A DNA stretch of 50,985 bases. Origin: CBDDBX01 sp965225955 (GTDB taxonomy: Bacteria; Acidobacteriota; Aminicenantia; UBA2199). The position numbers and the translations under genes were made by a program. The stretch lies in the NCBI GenBank assembly GCA_965225955.1, contig CBDDBX010000025.1:1-50985 (forward strand), written 5' to 3'. Below, one piece after another: positions 27,062 to 35,869 of this stretch; positions within the stretch are counted from its first letter, which is position 1; each line of letters starts with the position of its first letter. The notes beneath the pieces are model-generated. The model was not told where the DNA came from, did not search any database, and worked only from the letters and a program-made list of their open reading frames with translations.

Positions 27062-28354
27062 TCAACCTGTCATACTCATATAGACCTGATTAACCTTGTG
27101 GGCGGCATTACCCCATTTAAGTTTTATTACTTCTGATCTTCCATATCGCCTGAACATTTCCGCCAGACCTCTGTATTTTATTAATCCATAGATTGCATCT
27201 GCCAGAGCATCGACATCCCAGAAATCCACCTTAAATGCATGATTCAGGACTTCAGAAACTCCTGACTGCCGGGATATAATGACAGGTACATCTGCCATCA
27301 TGGCTTCCAGAGGAGCAATACCAAATGGCTCTGAAACTGAAGGCATTACATAGGCATCACTAAGCGCATACATATGCTCTACATCACGACCTTTAAGAAA
27401 ACCTGTAAAGTGGAATCTGGATGCAATCCCCATAGCAGCGACTTTCTTTATCATGCTGTTGAGCATATCTCCGCTTCCCGCCATTACAAATCTTACATTG
27501 GACTCCTTCTGAAGAATTTTTCCTGCAGCTTCAATGAAGTAGTCCGGCCCTTTCTGAAAAGTGACTCTTCCCAGAAAAGTTACAACCTTCTCTTTCACAT
27601 TTTTTCTTACCATGCTTCGGTTCAGTTTCTGTGAGCTGTCAACCCCATTATGGACTACCGTTACCTTATCCCTGTTCTGGCCATATTTTGATACAATTAT
27701 ATTTCTGGTATATTCACTTACAGCTATAATGTGATCAGCCTCAATCATACCTGAGCGTTCAATCTCAAAAACATCCCGGTTAATATTGTCACCACTGCGG
27801 TCAAACTCCGTAGCATGAACATGAATTACAAGAGGTTTACCAGAAACTTTTGCAGCAGCAACTCCCGCAGGATATGTGAGCCAGTCGTGAGCATGAATCA
27901 CATCGTGTTCCACCTGCCCCGATATCTCTGCTCCCGTAAGGGCATAACGTCCCACCTCTTCCATAAGATTTGAGCCATAATTCCCGGAAAAACTGAAAGT
28001 ATCTGTAAACATTGCGTCCCGGAGAGTGCCATTACTATATCTGTGCTCATCTACAGAAAGATTTTCATAATTCTCCGGTGAAACATAAGGAAGGAGATTT
28101 ACTCCACCTTCATAAAAAATCACCTTCTTCCAGATATCACTCTCTTCAAACCAGTTTATTCTTTGGCTTACCTCTACTCCTTCAGCCCCTATCAGAGTAG
28201 CCATATCTTCAGGCTCATCCCCATATAGTCTTGGTACAACAAATGCTATCTCTGTTCCACTTTCAGCAAGTCCTCTTGTAAGTCCCGCGCAGGCAGTACC
28301 CAGCCCACCGGAAATATGGGGAGGGAACTCCCACCCGAACATCAATACCTTCAT
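27062..28354 (-). CDS. GT4 glycosyltransferase, glycogen-associated
   Basis: 430 residues with the GT-B fold. The N-terminal half has FGWEFPPHISGGLGTACAGL and IHAHDWLTYPAGV. The C-terminal nucleotide-sugar half has VTFLGRVTFQKGPDYFI, FTGFLKGRDVEHMYALSDAY and the EX7E signature EPFGIAPLEAM. It overlaps the debranching gene by four bases. Its place in the operon suggests glucan synthesis or priming; the sugar donor is not certain. Confidence 0.93.
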   Translation of the reverse strand: MKVLMFGWEFPPHISGGLGTACAGLTRGLAESGTEIAFVVPRLYGDEPEDMATLIGAEGVEVSQRINWFEESDIWKKVIFYEGGVNLLPYVSPENYENLSVDEHRYSNGTLRDAMFTDTFSFSGNYGSNLMEEVGRYALTGAEISGQVEHDVIHAHDWLTYPAGVAAAKVSGKPLVIHVHATEFDRSGDNINRDVFEIERSGMIEADHIIAVSEYTRNIIVSKYGQNRDKVTVVHNGVDSSQKLNRSMVRKNVKEKVVTFLGRVTFQKGPDYFIEAAGKILQKESNVRFVMAGSGDMLNSMIKKVAAMGIASRFHFTGFLKGRDVEHMYALSDAYVMPSVSEPFGIAPLEAMMADVPVIISRQSGVSEVLNHAFKVDFWDVDALADAIYGLIKYRGLAEMFRRYGRSEVIKLKWGNAAHKVNQVYMSMTG

Positions 28355-30302
28355 TTCTTTTTCCCTTCCGTTTTCAGCATATATCTCATTCTAAGCAGTT
28401 CAGATACACTCCAGGCCTGGGATACTGCTCCTGCGGCTCTGCTAGGCAGATTACCTTCATAGATCTCTGATACTGTTCCTATTCCCTCAAGCCACATCTC
28501 CTCTTCAAAACCGCTGTATATATCTTCAACCTCTTTTAAAGCATCACTTCCCATGCACTTTATAAGCCCTTCACAGTAATGACTTAACAGCCAGGGCCAT
28601 ACAGTTCCCTGATGATATGCTCTGTCCCTGCTCTTCTGATCTCCTTCATAAAGTCCTATATAGTGTTCTTCATCTGCAGCCAGAGTTCTTAAACCTCTTG
28701 GAGTAAGCAGAAAATTTCTTACATAACTTAGTATCGATTCCTTCATACCGGATTCAAGGGGAGAATATGTCATGGAGGTGGCGATAACCTGATTAGGTCT
28801 TATTTCCCAGTTTGCCACACTATTTTCAACCCCATCAGCCAGATAACCTTTCTCACTATTCCAGAAAAGTGTTTTAAACGAACTTCCTGCTCTCTCTTTC
28901 AGAGGTTCCCACTCTTTTACGAATCTACTATTACCTTCAGCCTCAGCCAGCTCCAGAGCAAAACTTATGTTATTGAACCATAAGGCATTGATTTCAACAG
29001 TCATTCCTCTTCTGGGAGTAACCGGTATTCCATCAATTACTGCATCCATCCAGGTTAATGCCTGCCCCTCTGCTCCCTGCTGAATCAGTCCTGTTTCATT
29101 CATTCCTATATTGAAAGAGGTGCCATCCCTGAATGCCACAAGTACAGCTTCCAGAGGAGCAAAGTATTTATCATAAAACTCTTTTGCATCTTTCCTCTGC
29201 TTCTTCAGATAAAGGTAGTACTGCTGAAGTGACCAGCAGAACCATAATGGTGCATCTACAGATGTGGAAGGTCCACCCTCCATATTTGGAAAGAGTCCCC
29301 CCTTCATCATACCGATCATAGTATCTGTTACTGCTTCAAATCTGTCAGAATCACCTCTGGCAATAGTTAGTCCCGGAAGAGCGATGAAAGTGTCCCTTCC
29401 CCATACTCCAAACCAGGGAAAACCTGCTCTTACTCTGCAACTACCGGAGCCATTAATGAAAAACTGCTCAGCAGATCTTTCAAGACTCCGGAATAGTTCT
29501 CAGGCTCTTCTCTTGCTTCCAGTTCTCCCGTAAAACGTCTGGCTAAACCTTTAACAGGTAAATCATCAATTCCTGCAGAAAATATTACTGTCTCTTCAGG
29601 TTTCAGAGAAACTTCAAAATAGCCAGGTACAAAGAGATCTTCCTGATAACCATACCCTCTCTCCATTTCCCGTGGATATTCAGCATTGTAATACCAGTCA
29701 GGAGCATGAATATAATCATTTTTCCTGGACAACTGTATCTGGAGTTCAGGATACTGTCCGTAAAGTCTTACAGCTATCCCCTTTTCAATAGCTTTGTATC
29801 TGGTTGAACACTCCATGTTTGATCTGTTAAGATGGTGAAGATTTCTAAAGGTCAGATATGGGCGGAGTGTTAGTTTCACACTCTTTCTTCCCTTACCATA
29901 AACACCTATTCTCATGTGCATCCGGCGAAGCCGGCTATCTACAAGAAACTCTCTTACAACTTCAAAGTCACCGCATTCAGATGCAATTGTTGATACCGGT
30001 GATACAGAAAAATTTCTGTTAAAACCTGCAGATCCCGGCGTTCCGGTACCCGGGTAATAGTACCCTCCGATATTCCAGGATTTCCCTTCCCTTTCTGCAA
30101 CAATTTCAAGGTTAGACAGTAATGAATGGAACTCACCATCAATACCACTATCTTCATAAATAAAGAGGCCATGGTATTTTCTCGTATGCAGGCAGTGAAC
30201 GGAACTGTTGCATATAACTCCAGCATAACCTGTTTCCAGAAATTCCCTTTTAAGGGAATCCTCTTTTATCATACAGCTCTTGTTTAATTTCAAATATGCC
30301 AT
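28351..30302 (-). pseudogene. Glycogen debranching enzyme, split by a frameshift
   Basis: Two frames together make a normal debranching enzyme of about 650 residues. The first (30302 down to 29430) has the GDE N-terminal domain (LETGYAGVICNSSVHCLHTR, RKYHGLFIYE). The second (ending 28351) has the GH15-like catalytic barrel (FWNSEKGYLADGV, RPNQVIATSMTYSPL, YHQGTVWPWLLSHY). At 29491-29496 one base appears missing: adding a T to TATTCC restores ENYFRSLERSAEQFFING, leading into GFPWFGVWGRDTF. Everything else is intact, so it is either a sequencing indel or a recent mutation. It is the first gene of the glycogen operon. Confidence 0.85.
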
Positions 30303-30341
30303 AATTTTTCCCTACACAATACTCCCCTTAATTCAAAAAGC

Positions 30342-30372
30342 TTTGATAAAGAAATTATTCAGATTTATCAAA
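30342..30372 (-). promoter_or_regulatory. Inverted repeat and weak promoter upstream of the glycogen operon
   Basis: TTTGATAAA (30342-30350) and TTTATCAAA (30364-30372), 9-bp arms with centres 22 bases apart, i.e. on the same face of the helix. On the minus strand they also provide TTGATA-17-TATCAA as a poor promoter. This is a candidate operator, or simply a hairpin. Confidence 0.4.
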
Positions 30373-30526
30373 AAAAAAGAGCTAAAAATTTTCTCAATAT
30401 TCCAGAAACGCCGTTATAAGTAGTAAAATCAAAACTTTAATTTTATTAACAGAAACAAACCGGAGAATTACACAAATAACCCCCTTCCACAGTGACAGGA
30501 TTGAGAAACCGGTTCCAGCTTGACAT

Positions 30527-30550
30527 ACACCGACTGACACGGACTGACAC
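30527..30550. repeat. Dispersed repeat, second exact copy of 12261-12284
   Basis: 24 bases identical to those at 12261-12284, including CGACTGACACGGACTGACAC. It lies 18 bases before the inverted-end element. Confidence 0.75.
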
Positions 30551-30567
30551 CTGTAGCCCTGATTATT

Positions 30568-31016
30568 ATAAGGGACACGATTTTTAGGGGTCTGCAAACG
30601 AATAATGAGCTTGCAAACTCTTATAAAGAGATGAGGCAAAGCCCTTTGCCTACTTATAATCCCGCATAATGTTTAGTGCTTCCACTTCGTTACCGGCACT
30701 AAAAGCGGGATGTTGCAGATGGGTCTTCGTCAATGTGAGAGCGAAGCGGTAAACATTGCTTCACGAAGATGGGTGACGCGTAAGCGTTAACCTTATTGCG
30801 AGGAACGAGGGGGAGGTGGTTGTTGAGATTTAAATCACTGGCTTAACAGTACGATCGTTGGTTATTTTTAAGACTGGCTTAACAATAAAACGGGAGCATA
30901 CAACACATTCATAAAGTGACAAGCTGCGTTCCTCGCTTGCTTCCATCTTCGCTATTAGTCACTATTCGCAAGCTCATTGTTCCTGCGAAGACCCCTACAA
31001 ATCGTGTTTCTCTTAT
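30568..31016. mobile_element. Non-coding element with about 49-bp imperfect terminal inverted repeats
   Basis: The left arm (30568-30616) runs ATAAGGGACACG, TTAGGGGTCT, AATGAGCTTGC. The right arm (30966-31016), reversed, reads ATAAGAGAAACACG, GTAGGGGTCT, AATGAGCTTGC. Inside are several nested hairpins: GGCAAA/TTTGCC, ATCCCGC..TTTAGTGC/GCACTAAA..GCGGGAT, TCTTCGT/ACGAAGA and GCGAGGAACG/CGTTCCTCGC. There is no transposase frame. A related, shorter copy is at 32549-32695. It resembles a MITE; I found no clear target-site duplication. The flanking gap 30303-31135 holds no gene. Confidence 0.65.
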
Positions 31017-31088
31017 CGGGTTTTCTGTATCAATCCTTGTTTGTCGAGACGTAGCCGGTTTTTCCCCTCTCAGCCTCTTTTTTGATTT

Positions 31089-31111
31089 AAGAGCGGGTTA
31101 TCCCCGCTCTT
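31089..31111. terminator. GC-rich hairpin after the HD-domain gene
   Basis: AAGAGCGGG-TTATC-CCCGCTCTT, a perfect 9-bp stem, 25 bases past the stop at 31136. There is no good T-run on the minus strand, so it is a probable but non-classical terminator. Confidence 0.5.
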
Positions 31112-31135
31112 CTATTTTGATAGATTACTATTTTT

Positions 31136-31684
31136 TTATTCAGGTTTTAATCTGCTTTTAAATGGCAGGAAAGTCATAAAATCTGCATGATGCACAACAT
31201 AAGCTTCTACAGATCTCTTTATTTTGTCACCTTCCCCTGCATGGGCTGCAATAATATGACACACTTCTGCAGGAACACCACACTGTTCAGCCAGGGATAC
31301 ACCTGAGAATGGGTGTCTCAGATATTTACCGTAATTCCCCTGAACAGCTTTACCATCTTTCTTAACATATTCCAGCAGTTTGCCAACATCCGCCAGTATT
31401 GCCCCTGAAATAAGCACATCCATATCCAGAGGTAGTTCATCTCCGAAAAATTCTTTGATTTTCAAACCACTCTCTTTTGCAATATGAACAACAGCTCTTT
31501 TGTGCTCCATAAAACTGACCTTCACATCTTCAACAAGAAGAGTGAAAGGAATTGTTCTAAGATCTTCTGGTGTCATAACACTCTTTTCCAGGGCAAGTGC
31601 CCAGGTTTTTTCAGTTTTTTCCCTAAGTTCCTGATCTTCAATCCAATCCAGTTCAGGCCACAGTTCTCTTGCTTGATTACTCAC
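31136..31684 (-). CDS. HD-domain protein with altered HD motif
   Basis: 182 residues from a GTG with GGAGGA seven to eight bases upstream. HD-superfamily marks are FMEHKRAVV, a helix ending ILADVGKLLEY, RHPFSGV, IIAAHAGEG and YVVHHADFM. The central motif, normally His-Asp, reads Ala-Asp here (GCG codon), so one metal ligand is lost while the other His residues remain. The substrate is unknown; such proteins are usually nucleotide or phosphate hydrolases. It lies 45 bases after lpxH. Confidence 0.8.
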   Translation of the reverse strand: MSNQARELWPELDWIEDQELREKTEKTWALALEKSVMTPEDLRTIPFTLLVEDVKVSFMEHKRAVVHIAKESGLKIKEFFGDELPLDMDVLISGAILADVGKLLEYVKKDGKAVQGNYGKYLRHPFSGVSLAEQCGVPAEVCHIIAAHAGEGDKIKRSVEAYVVHHADFMTFLPFKSRLKPE

Positions 31685-31728
31685 AATATATTCCTCCGTA
31701 AATCAAATTAATTTGCTTAACACAGGCA

Positions 31729-32454
31729 CTATTTCCAGTAATTAAGTGATAACTCTCCGTTATGGTATAAACCGTAACTACGATGACTTATCCAGTCACC
31801 ACAGTTCATATAAACACCTTCTTCAGAATCTCTTATTTCCGGAAAATGAATATGCCCCAGAAGTACATAATCAAAACCTTCATCAAATCTTGAACAGGCA
31901 AACTGATAATACTCTTCCCTCCAGTCGTTAACTGGCTTTGCCATTACTTTTCTGCTGGTTCCCGAGGTTTTTGCTGCCATCCACATTCCCATATCAGCTG
32001 GAATGAGGTTTTTGAAAAGAGCTTTTGAAACCCTGTTTCTTATAACCTTTTTTAATACCCTGTAACCTCTGTCACTTGCAGCATAGCCATCCCCATGGCC
32101 CAGGAAAAAGCGTTTATCCTCAATAACAGTGCTATGTTCTGAATCCCTGCAATTCAGCCCTACCTGTTGTTCAAGAAAAGATCCTATATGAAAATCGTGA
32201 TTTCCCGTTATGAATGTAACCTCTACTCCTTTTTCCACAAGAAGCTTTAATTGAGTCAGAGTGTCAAACCAGTATTTAGGAATAACGTGGTTCCATTCAA
32301 ACCAGAAATCGAATATGTCACCAAGCAGCCATAAAGAGTCACCTTCGCTGCCTACAAATCTAAGAAAACTGTTAAAAGCATCTCTTTTTTGTCGTTCATC
32401 TTCATCTACATTGAACCCCAGATGGAGATCCGAAACAAAAAAGTGCTTTCCCAT
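31729..32454 (-). CDS. lpxH: UDP-2,3-diacylglucosamine hydrolase-like metallophosphatase
   Basis: 241 residues of the calcineurin-like fold: FVSDLHLG, LLGDIFDFWFEW, TGNHDFHIG, FFLGHGDGYAASDRGY and LGHIHFPE. The GNHD (not GNRD) motif and the HGDG...DRGYRVLKK stretch match the LpxH forms of Bacteroidetes and similar diderms rather than the E. coli form. It would act in lipid A synthesis. A TAGAAT box (32461-32466) is six bases before the ATG and there is no ribosome site, so the mRNA is probably leaderless. Confidence 0.82.
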   Translation of the reverse strand: MGKHFFVSDLHLGFNVDEDERQKRDAFNSFLRFVGSEGDSLWLLGDIFDFWFEWNHVIPKYWFDTLTQLKLLVEKGVEVTFITGNHDFHIGSFLEQQVGLNCRDSEHSTVIEDKRFFLGHGDGYAASDRGYRVLKKVIRNRVSKALFKNLIPADMGMWMAAKTSGTSRKVMAKPVNDWREEYYQFACSRFDEGFDYVLLGHIHFPEIRDSEEGVYMNCGDWISHRSYGLYHNGELSLNYWK

Positions 32455-32548
32455 CCGATTATTCTATCACAGGGATTTTTGATTTGGAATGCAGAAATAT
32501 ATATACCTTCAGGAAGCCCGCAGCGTCTCTGAAGGAAGGAAGTACCCA

Positions 32549-32695
32549 AGGAACGAGGGGGAGGTGGTTATTAAGATTTTAATCACTGACTTAACAACAC
32601 AACCATTGTTTATTTTAAGACTGTCTTAACAATAAAACGGGAGCATACTTCGTTATGGCAAACCATAACTTCGATGCTCCCCTACAAATCGTGTT
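32549..32695. repeat. Shorter relative of the 30568-31016 element
   Basis: 32549-32647 aligns closely with 30801-30900 (shared AGGAACGAGGGGGAGGTGGT and CTTAACAATAAAACGGGAGC). 32679-32695 equals 30992-31008 (CCCCTACAAATCGTGTT). Between them is a two-step hairpin: GGGAGCAT (32639-32646) with ATGCTCCC (32674-32681), and GTTATGG with CCATAAC around a CAAA loop. The rest of the 32455-32868 gap has a reversed ACACAAAGAACC motif (32760-32771) and no gene. Confidence 0.65.
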
Positions 32696-32854
32696 GCTAA
32701 CAATAATCAGGATTATTTGTATCCATGGTGTGAGTCTGTTTTTGATTCTTAATCAATCTGGTTCTTTGTGTGGCTTAATAGCAAACTCGTCCACAGGGTC
32801 AATGTGTTTTTCTGCTATCAATAAACATTTATGTTTTTATTTTCTGCCTTATGT

Positions 32855-32860
32855 TATACT
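32855..32860 (+). promoter_or_regulatory. -10 box of gph (near-leaderless)
   Basis: TATACT lies eight bases before the ATG at 32869. The predicted start gives a leader of about two bases and there is no ribosome site. Confidence 0.5.
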
Positions 32861-32868
32861 CCGACATT

Positions 32869-33525
32869 ATGGATAGATACGGAATAATTTTCGACCTTGA
32901 CGGTACCCTTTTGTACACTATGCCGGGAATCTCTGAAGCGATGAACATGCTGCTCACTGATCTGGATCTGCCTCATCATACCACTGATCAATACAACTAT
33001 TTTGTTGGTGATGGAATAGATAATCTTATAATAAGAGCAATCGGAGTCCACAGGTCATCTGAACACAACATTCCGTATCTTGTGAGTGAATTTTCTGAGT
33101 ATTATAAGCAGACATGGCCCGGAGGTTCTAAACCGTACAGGGGAATCGCTGAACTTCTTGACAGACTTGAGGAGTTAAATATTCCAAAATCCATCCTCTC
33201 CAACAAGAATCATAGTTTCACAACAGTAATGGTTGAAGAGCTCCTTGGGAAATGGAATTTTGAAGTTGTTATGGGAAAAACCAGCGACTTCCCTCTCAAG
33301 CCTGACCCTGCAGCTCCACTTCATATTGCAGAAAAGATGAGAATCATCCCCAGACAAAGCTATTTTATCGGAGACTCCTCTACAGATATAAGAACCGCAA
33401 GAAATACCGGAATGAAAGGAATCGGTGTTGATTGGGGTTACAGACTTCGTAAAGAGCTTGAAGCCAACAATGCAGATTTCATTGTCAGCTCCCCTTCTGA
33501 AATTCCTGATATAGTAGTTAAATAA
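32869..33525 (+). CDS. gph: HAD-family phosphoglycolate phosphatase-like hydrolase
   Basis: 218 residues from the ATG in ATTATGGATAGATAC. HAD motifs are FDLDGTLL (motif I, nucleophile Asp), ILSNKNH (motif II, a Ser/Asn variant), KPDPAAPLHIAEKM (motif III Lys) and FIGDSSTDIRTARNTGM (motif IV). It most resembles phosphoglycolate/sugar-phosphate phosphatases (Gph/PGP); the exact substrate cannot be told. The upstream in-frame ATG at 32851 overlaps the -10 box and is not used here. It converges on kdsC. Confidence 0.85.
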   Translation: MDRYGIIFDLDGTLLYTMPGISEAMNMLLTDLDLPHHTTDQYNYFVGDGIDNLIIRAIGVHRSSEHNIPYLVSEFSEYYKQTWPGGSKPYRGIAELLDRLEELNIPKSILSNKNHSFTTVMVEELLGKWNFEVVMGKTSDFPLKPDPAAPLHIAEKMRIIPRQSYFIGDSSTDIRTARNTGMKGIGVDWGYRLRKELEANNADFIVSSPSEIPDIVVK

Positions 33526-33540
33526 CTACTACTCTGATTA

Positions 33541-34104
33541 TTAAGAGTTAATCTGCTGTAGTATATCTTCCTGGTCATCTGAAGATCTCAGCTTAATAAA
33601 GATTTCAGGCCACTTCTCCTGGGCATCCAGTATGAAATCGATAACTTCCCTTACTGCTCCTCTGCCACCATATCTTTTGGCAATATAATGGGAAATTCTC
33701 TTAATAAGAGGATGAGCATCTCCTACAGCTGCAGAGAAGCCAACCATACCCATTACTTCAGCATCACCAATATCATCACCAATGTAGCAGACCTCTTCTT
33801 TTGAAAGATCATATTTTTCAAGTAATTCGAGAAAAGGCTCTGTTTTATTTATTTTTCCCTCATAGTAGTCGTTTATATTAAGTTCTTCGGCTCTCTTCCG
33901 GGAAGCTTCTGAAACCTTACCGGTAATTATTGCAGTTCTGATTCCAGCTAGTCTCAGAAAAACAACACCTGCTCCATCTTTTACATCAAAAGATTTCAGA
34001 ACCTGACCATCAGGTAACATAAAGAACCTTCCGTCTGAAAGTGTTCCGTCCACATCCATTATTACCAATTTGATTTTTTTAGCTAACTCTTTCTGATCCA
34101 TCAT
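33541..34104 (-). CDS. kdsC: 3-deoxy-D-manno-octulosonate 8-phosphate phosphatase
   Basis: Hydrolyses Kdo-8-phosphate to Kdo. About 187 residues, starting MMDQKELAKKIKLVIMDVDG. The ATG overlaps the kdsD stop as ATGA. Motifs are MDVDGTLSDG, IITGKVSE, the YYEGKINK stretch and CYIGDDIGDAEVM. This is the small, tetrameric C0-type HAD. A longer frame from 34149 exists but lies inside kdsD. Confidence 0.93.
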   Translation of the reverse strand: MMDQKELAKKIKLVIMDVDGTLSDGRFFMLPDGQVLKSFDVKDGAGVVFLRLAGIRTAIITGKVSEASRKRAEELNINDYYEGKINKTEPFLELLEKYDLSKEEVCYIGDDIGDAEVMGMVGFSAAVGDAHPLIKRISHYIAKRYGGRGAVREVIDFILDAQEKWPEIFIKLRSSDDQEDILQQINS

Positions 34105-35060
34105 ATCATCTCTGTACGCCATAAATCGTGAAGATGTACTATCCCACACACCCTGCTTTTCTCATCTGTTACAACAAGTGAGGTTATGCGGTTATCTTCC
34201 ATAATTTTCAGCGCTTCTGTTGCAAGTTTCTCCCTGTTTACTAGTTTGGGAGCACCATTCAGACTGTCAGCAGCCTTGCCGTGCTCCAGATCTTTCCCTG
34301 CCAGAACCATTCTTCTGACATCACCATCAGTAACTACTCCTGCGGGAGTACGATCATCATTAATAATTACAGCCATTCCCAGTCTCTTCTCATCAATTAC
34401 AGTAATTACTCTTTTTATAGAGTCATCTGGTTTGACAAGAGGAATATCTGAACCACTGTGCATAACCATACCAACAGTAAGCAGTCTCTTTCCCAGTGAA
34501 CCGCCGGGATGAAAAACCCTGAAATCTTCTGCACTGAACTCTCTCTTTTCCATCAGAGCCACCGCAAGAGCGTCTCCCATAGCAAGAGCAAGTGTAGTAG
34601 ATGTAGTGGGAACCATATCAAAAGGACAGGCCTCTTTTTCCACACTGCAGTCAAGTACAACTTCACTGAGTTCAGCCAGTGTGGATGAGATATTCCCTAC
34701 CAGACATATCATGGGAATTCCAATACGTTTTATATATTCAAGAAGTCTGAGGACTTCAAAAGTTTTTCCACTGGAAGAGAGAGCAATAAGTGAATCTCCA
34801 TCTTTTATCATCCCCAGATCTCCGTGCAGAGCTTCTGAAGGGTGTAAAAATACTGAAGAGCAGCCCACAGAAGATAGGGTTGCCGCTATTTTTCTTCCTA
34901 TCAGACCTGATTTACCCATTCCTGTAACTATAACTCTCCCTTCAGTCTTTTCAAGGATTGTTACAGCTCTTTCGAAATTTTCGTCTATTTTCTCAACAGC
35001 AGCACTGAGTGAGGAAGCCTCAATCTCAAGTACCTGTTTACCAATTTCGATAATATTCAT
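34101..35060 (-). CDS. kdsD: D-arabinose-5-phosphate isomerase
   Basis: Makes arabinose-5-phosphate from ribulose-5-phosphate for Kdo synthesis. 319 residues: SIS domain (about 30-180; VTGMGKSGLIGRKIAATL, LHPSEALHGDLG, ALSSSGKT, PTTSTTLALAMGDALAV) and two CBS motifs (about 200-315; AVIINDDRTPAGVVTDGDVR, VCGIVHLHDLWR). It overlaps kdsA and kdsC by four bases each. Confidence 0.95.
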   Translation of the reverse strand: MNIIEIGKQVLEIEASSLSAAVEKIDENFERAVTILEKTEGRVIVTGMGKSGLIGRKIAATLSSVGCSSVFLHPSEALHGDLGMIKDGDSLIALSSSGKTFEVLRLLEYIKRIGIPMICLVGNISSTLAELSEVVLDCSVEKEACPFDMVPTTSTTLALAMGDALAVALMEKREFSAEDFRVFHPGGSLGKRLLTVGMVMHSGSDIPLVKPDDSIKRVITVIDEKRLGMAVIINDDRTPAGVVTDGDVRRMVLAGKDLEHGKAADSLNGAPKLVNREKLATEALKIMEDNRITSLVVTDEKSRVCGIVHLHDLWRTEMI

Positions 35061-35869
35061 AGATCAATATTATACAGCTTTTTAAGCCGGATTAACAGAG
35101 GTTCCACCATTTTAATGTTCATGGAATTGGTACCATCTGAGAGAGCTTTTTCTGGTTCCGGGTGAACTTCCATAAAGACACCTGACGCTCCGCTCACAAC
35201 TCCTGCAGAAGCCATCAGTGGAATAAATTCAGGATTCCCACCTGATCCACCGCCTTCAGCAGAGGGACGCTGCACTGAGTGTGTGGCATCAATTACTACC
35301 GGATAACCCGCTTCTTTCATAATCTGGATATTTCTGAAATCCACAACAAGATTCCTGTATCCGAAAGTAGTTCCTCTTTCGGTAAAAGCGATGGAATCTC
35401 CTCCACCTGCTTTAACTTTTTCAGCTGCATGCAGCATATCCTCAGCAGCCATGAACTGAGCCTTCTTAATATTAACAGGTAATCCGGTTTTTCCCGCTTC
35501 CATAAGCAGATCTGTCTGTCTTGCCAGAAATGCCGGTATCTGAACAGCTGACAGTACATCTGCAACCTTCTCAGCCTGATGTGCTTCGTGAATATCTGAA
35601 ATAACCGGCAGATCAAGCTCTTTTTTAATATTCCCCAGAATTCTGAGGCCCTCTTCAAGCCCCGGGCCCCGATAGGATTTAACAGATGTTCTGTTTGCTT
35701 TATCAAAGGAAGCCTTGAATATCAGATTCACCTGCTGCCTTTCACATATATCTTTAAGTGCAGAGGCTATCCTGAATGTAGTCTCTTCACTTTCAATAAC
35801 ACAGGGTCCCATAATAAAAAAGAGTTCCCTGTTATCTAAAAGTTCTTTAACCGACTTTTTAGTACTCAT
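35057..35869 (-). CDS. kdsA: 3-deoxy-8-phosphooctulonate synthase
   Basis: Condenses arabinose-5-phosphate with phosphoenolpyruvate. 270 residues: FFIMGPCVIES, IFKASFDKANRTSVKSYRGP, VISDIHEAHQ, RGTTFGYRNLVVDFRN and DATHSVQRPS. The IMGPCVIES form has Cys, suggesting the metal-dependent (class II) type. The ATG overlaps the ftsK stop by one base (TAATG). Confidence 0.97.
   Translation of the reverse strand: MSTKKSVKELLDNRELFFIMGPCVIESEETTFRIASALKDICERQQVNLIFKASFDKANRTSVKSYRGPGLEEGLRILGNIKKELDLPVISDIHEAHQAEKVADVLSAVQIPAFLARQTDLLMEAGKTGLPVNIKKAQFMAAEDMLHAAEKVKAGGGDSIAFTERGTTFGYRNLVVDFRNIQIMKEAGYPVVIDATHSVQRPSAEGGGSGGNPEFIPLMASAGVVSGASGVFMEVHPEPEKALSDGTNSMNIKMVEPLLIRLKKLYNIDL

Noticed and set aside
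30640..30720. Integron attC-like fold in the inverted-end element
   Set aside because: The nested hairpin is suggestive, but I could not find paired RYYYAAC/GTTRRRY simple sites or any cassette gene.
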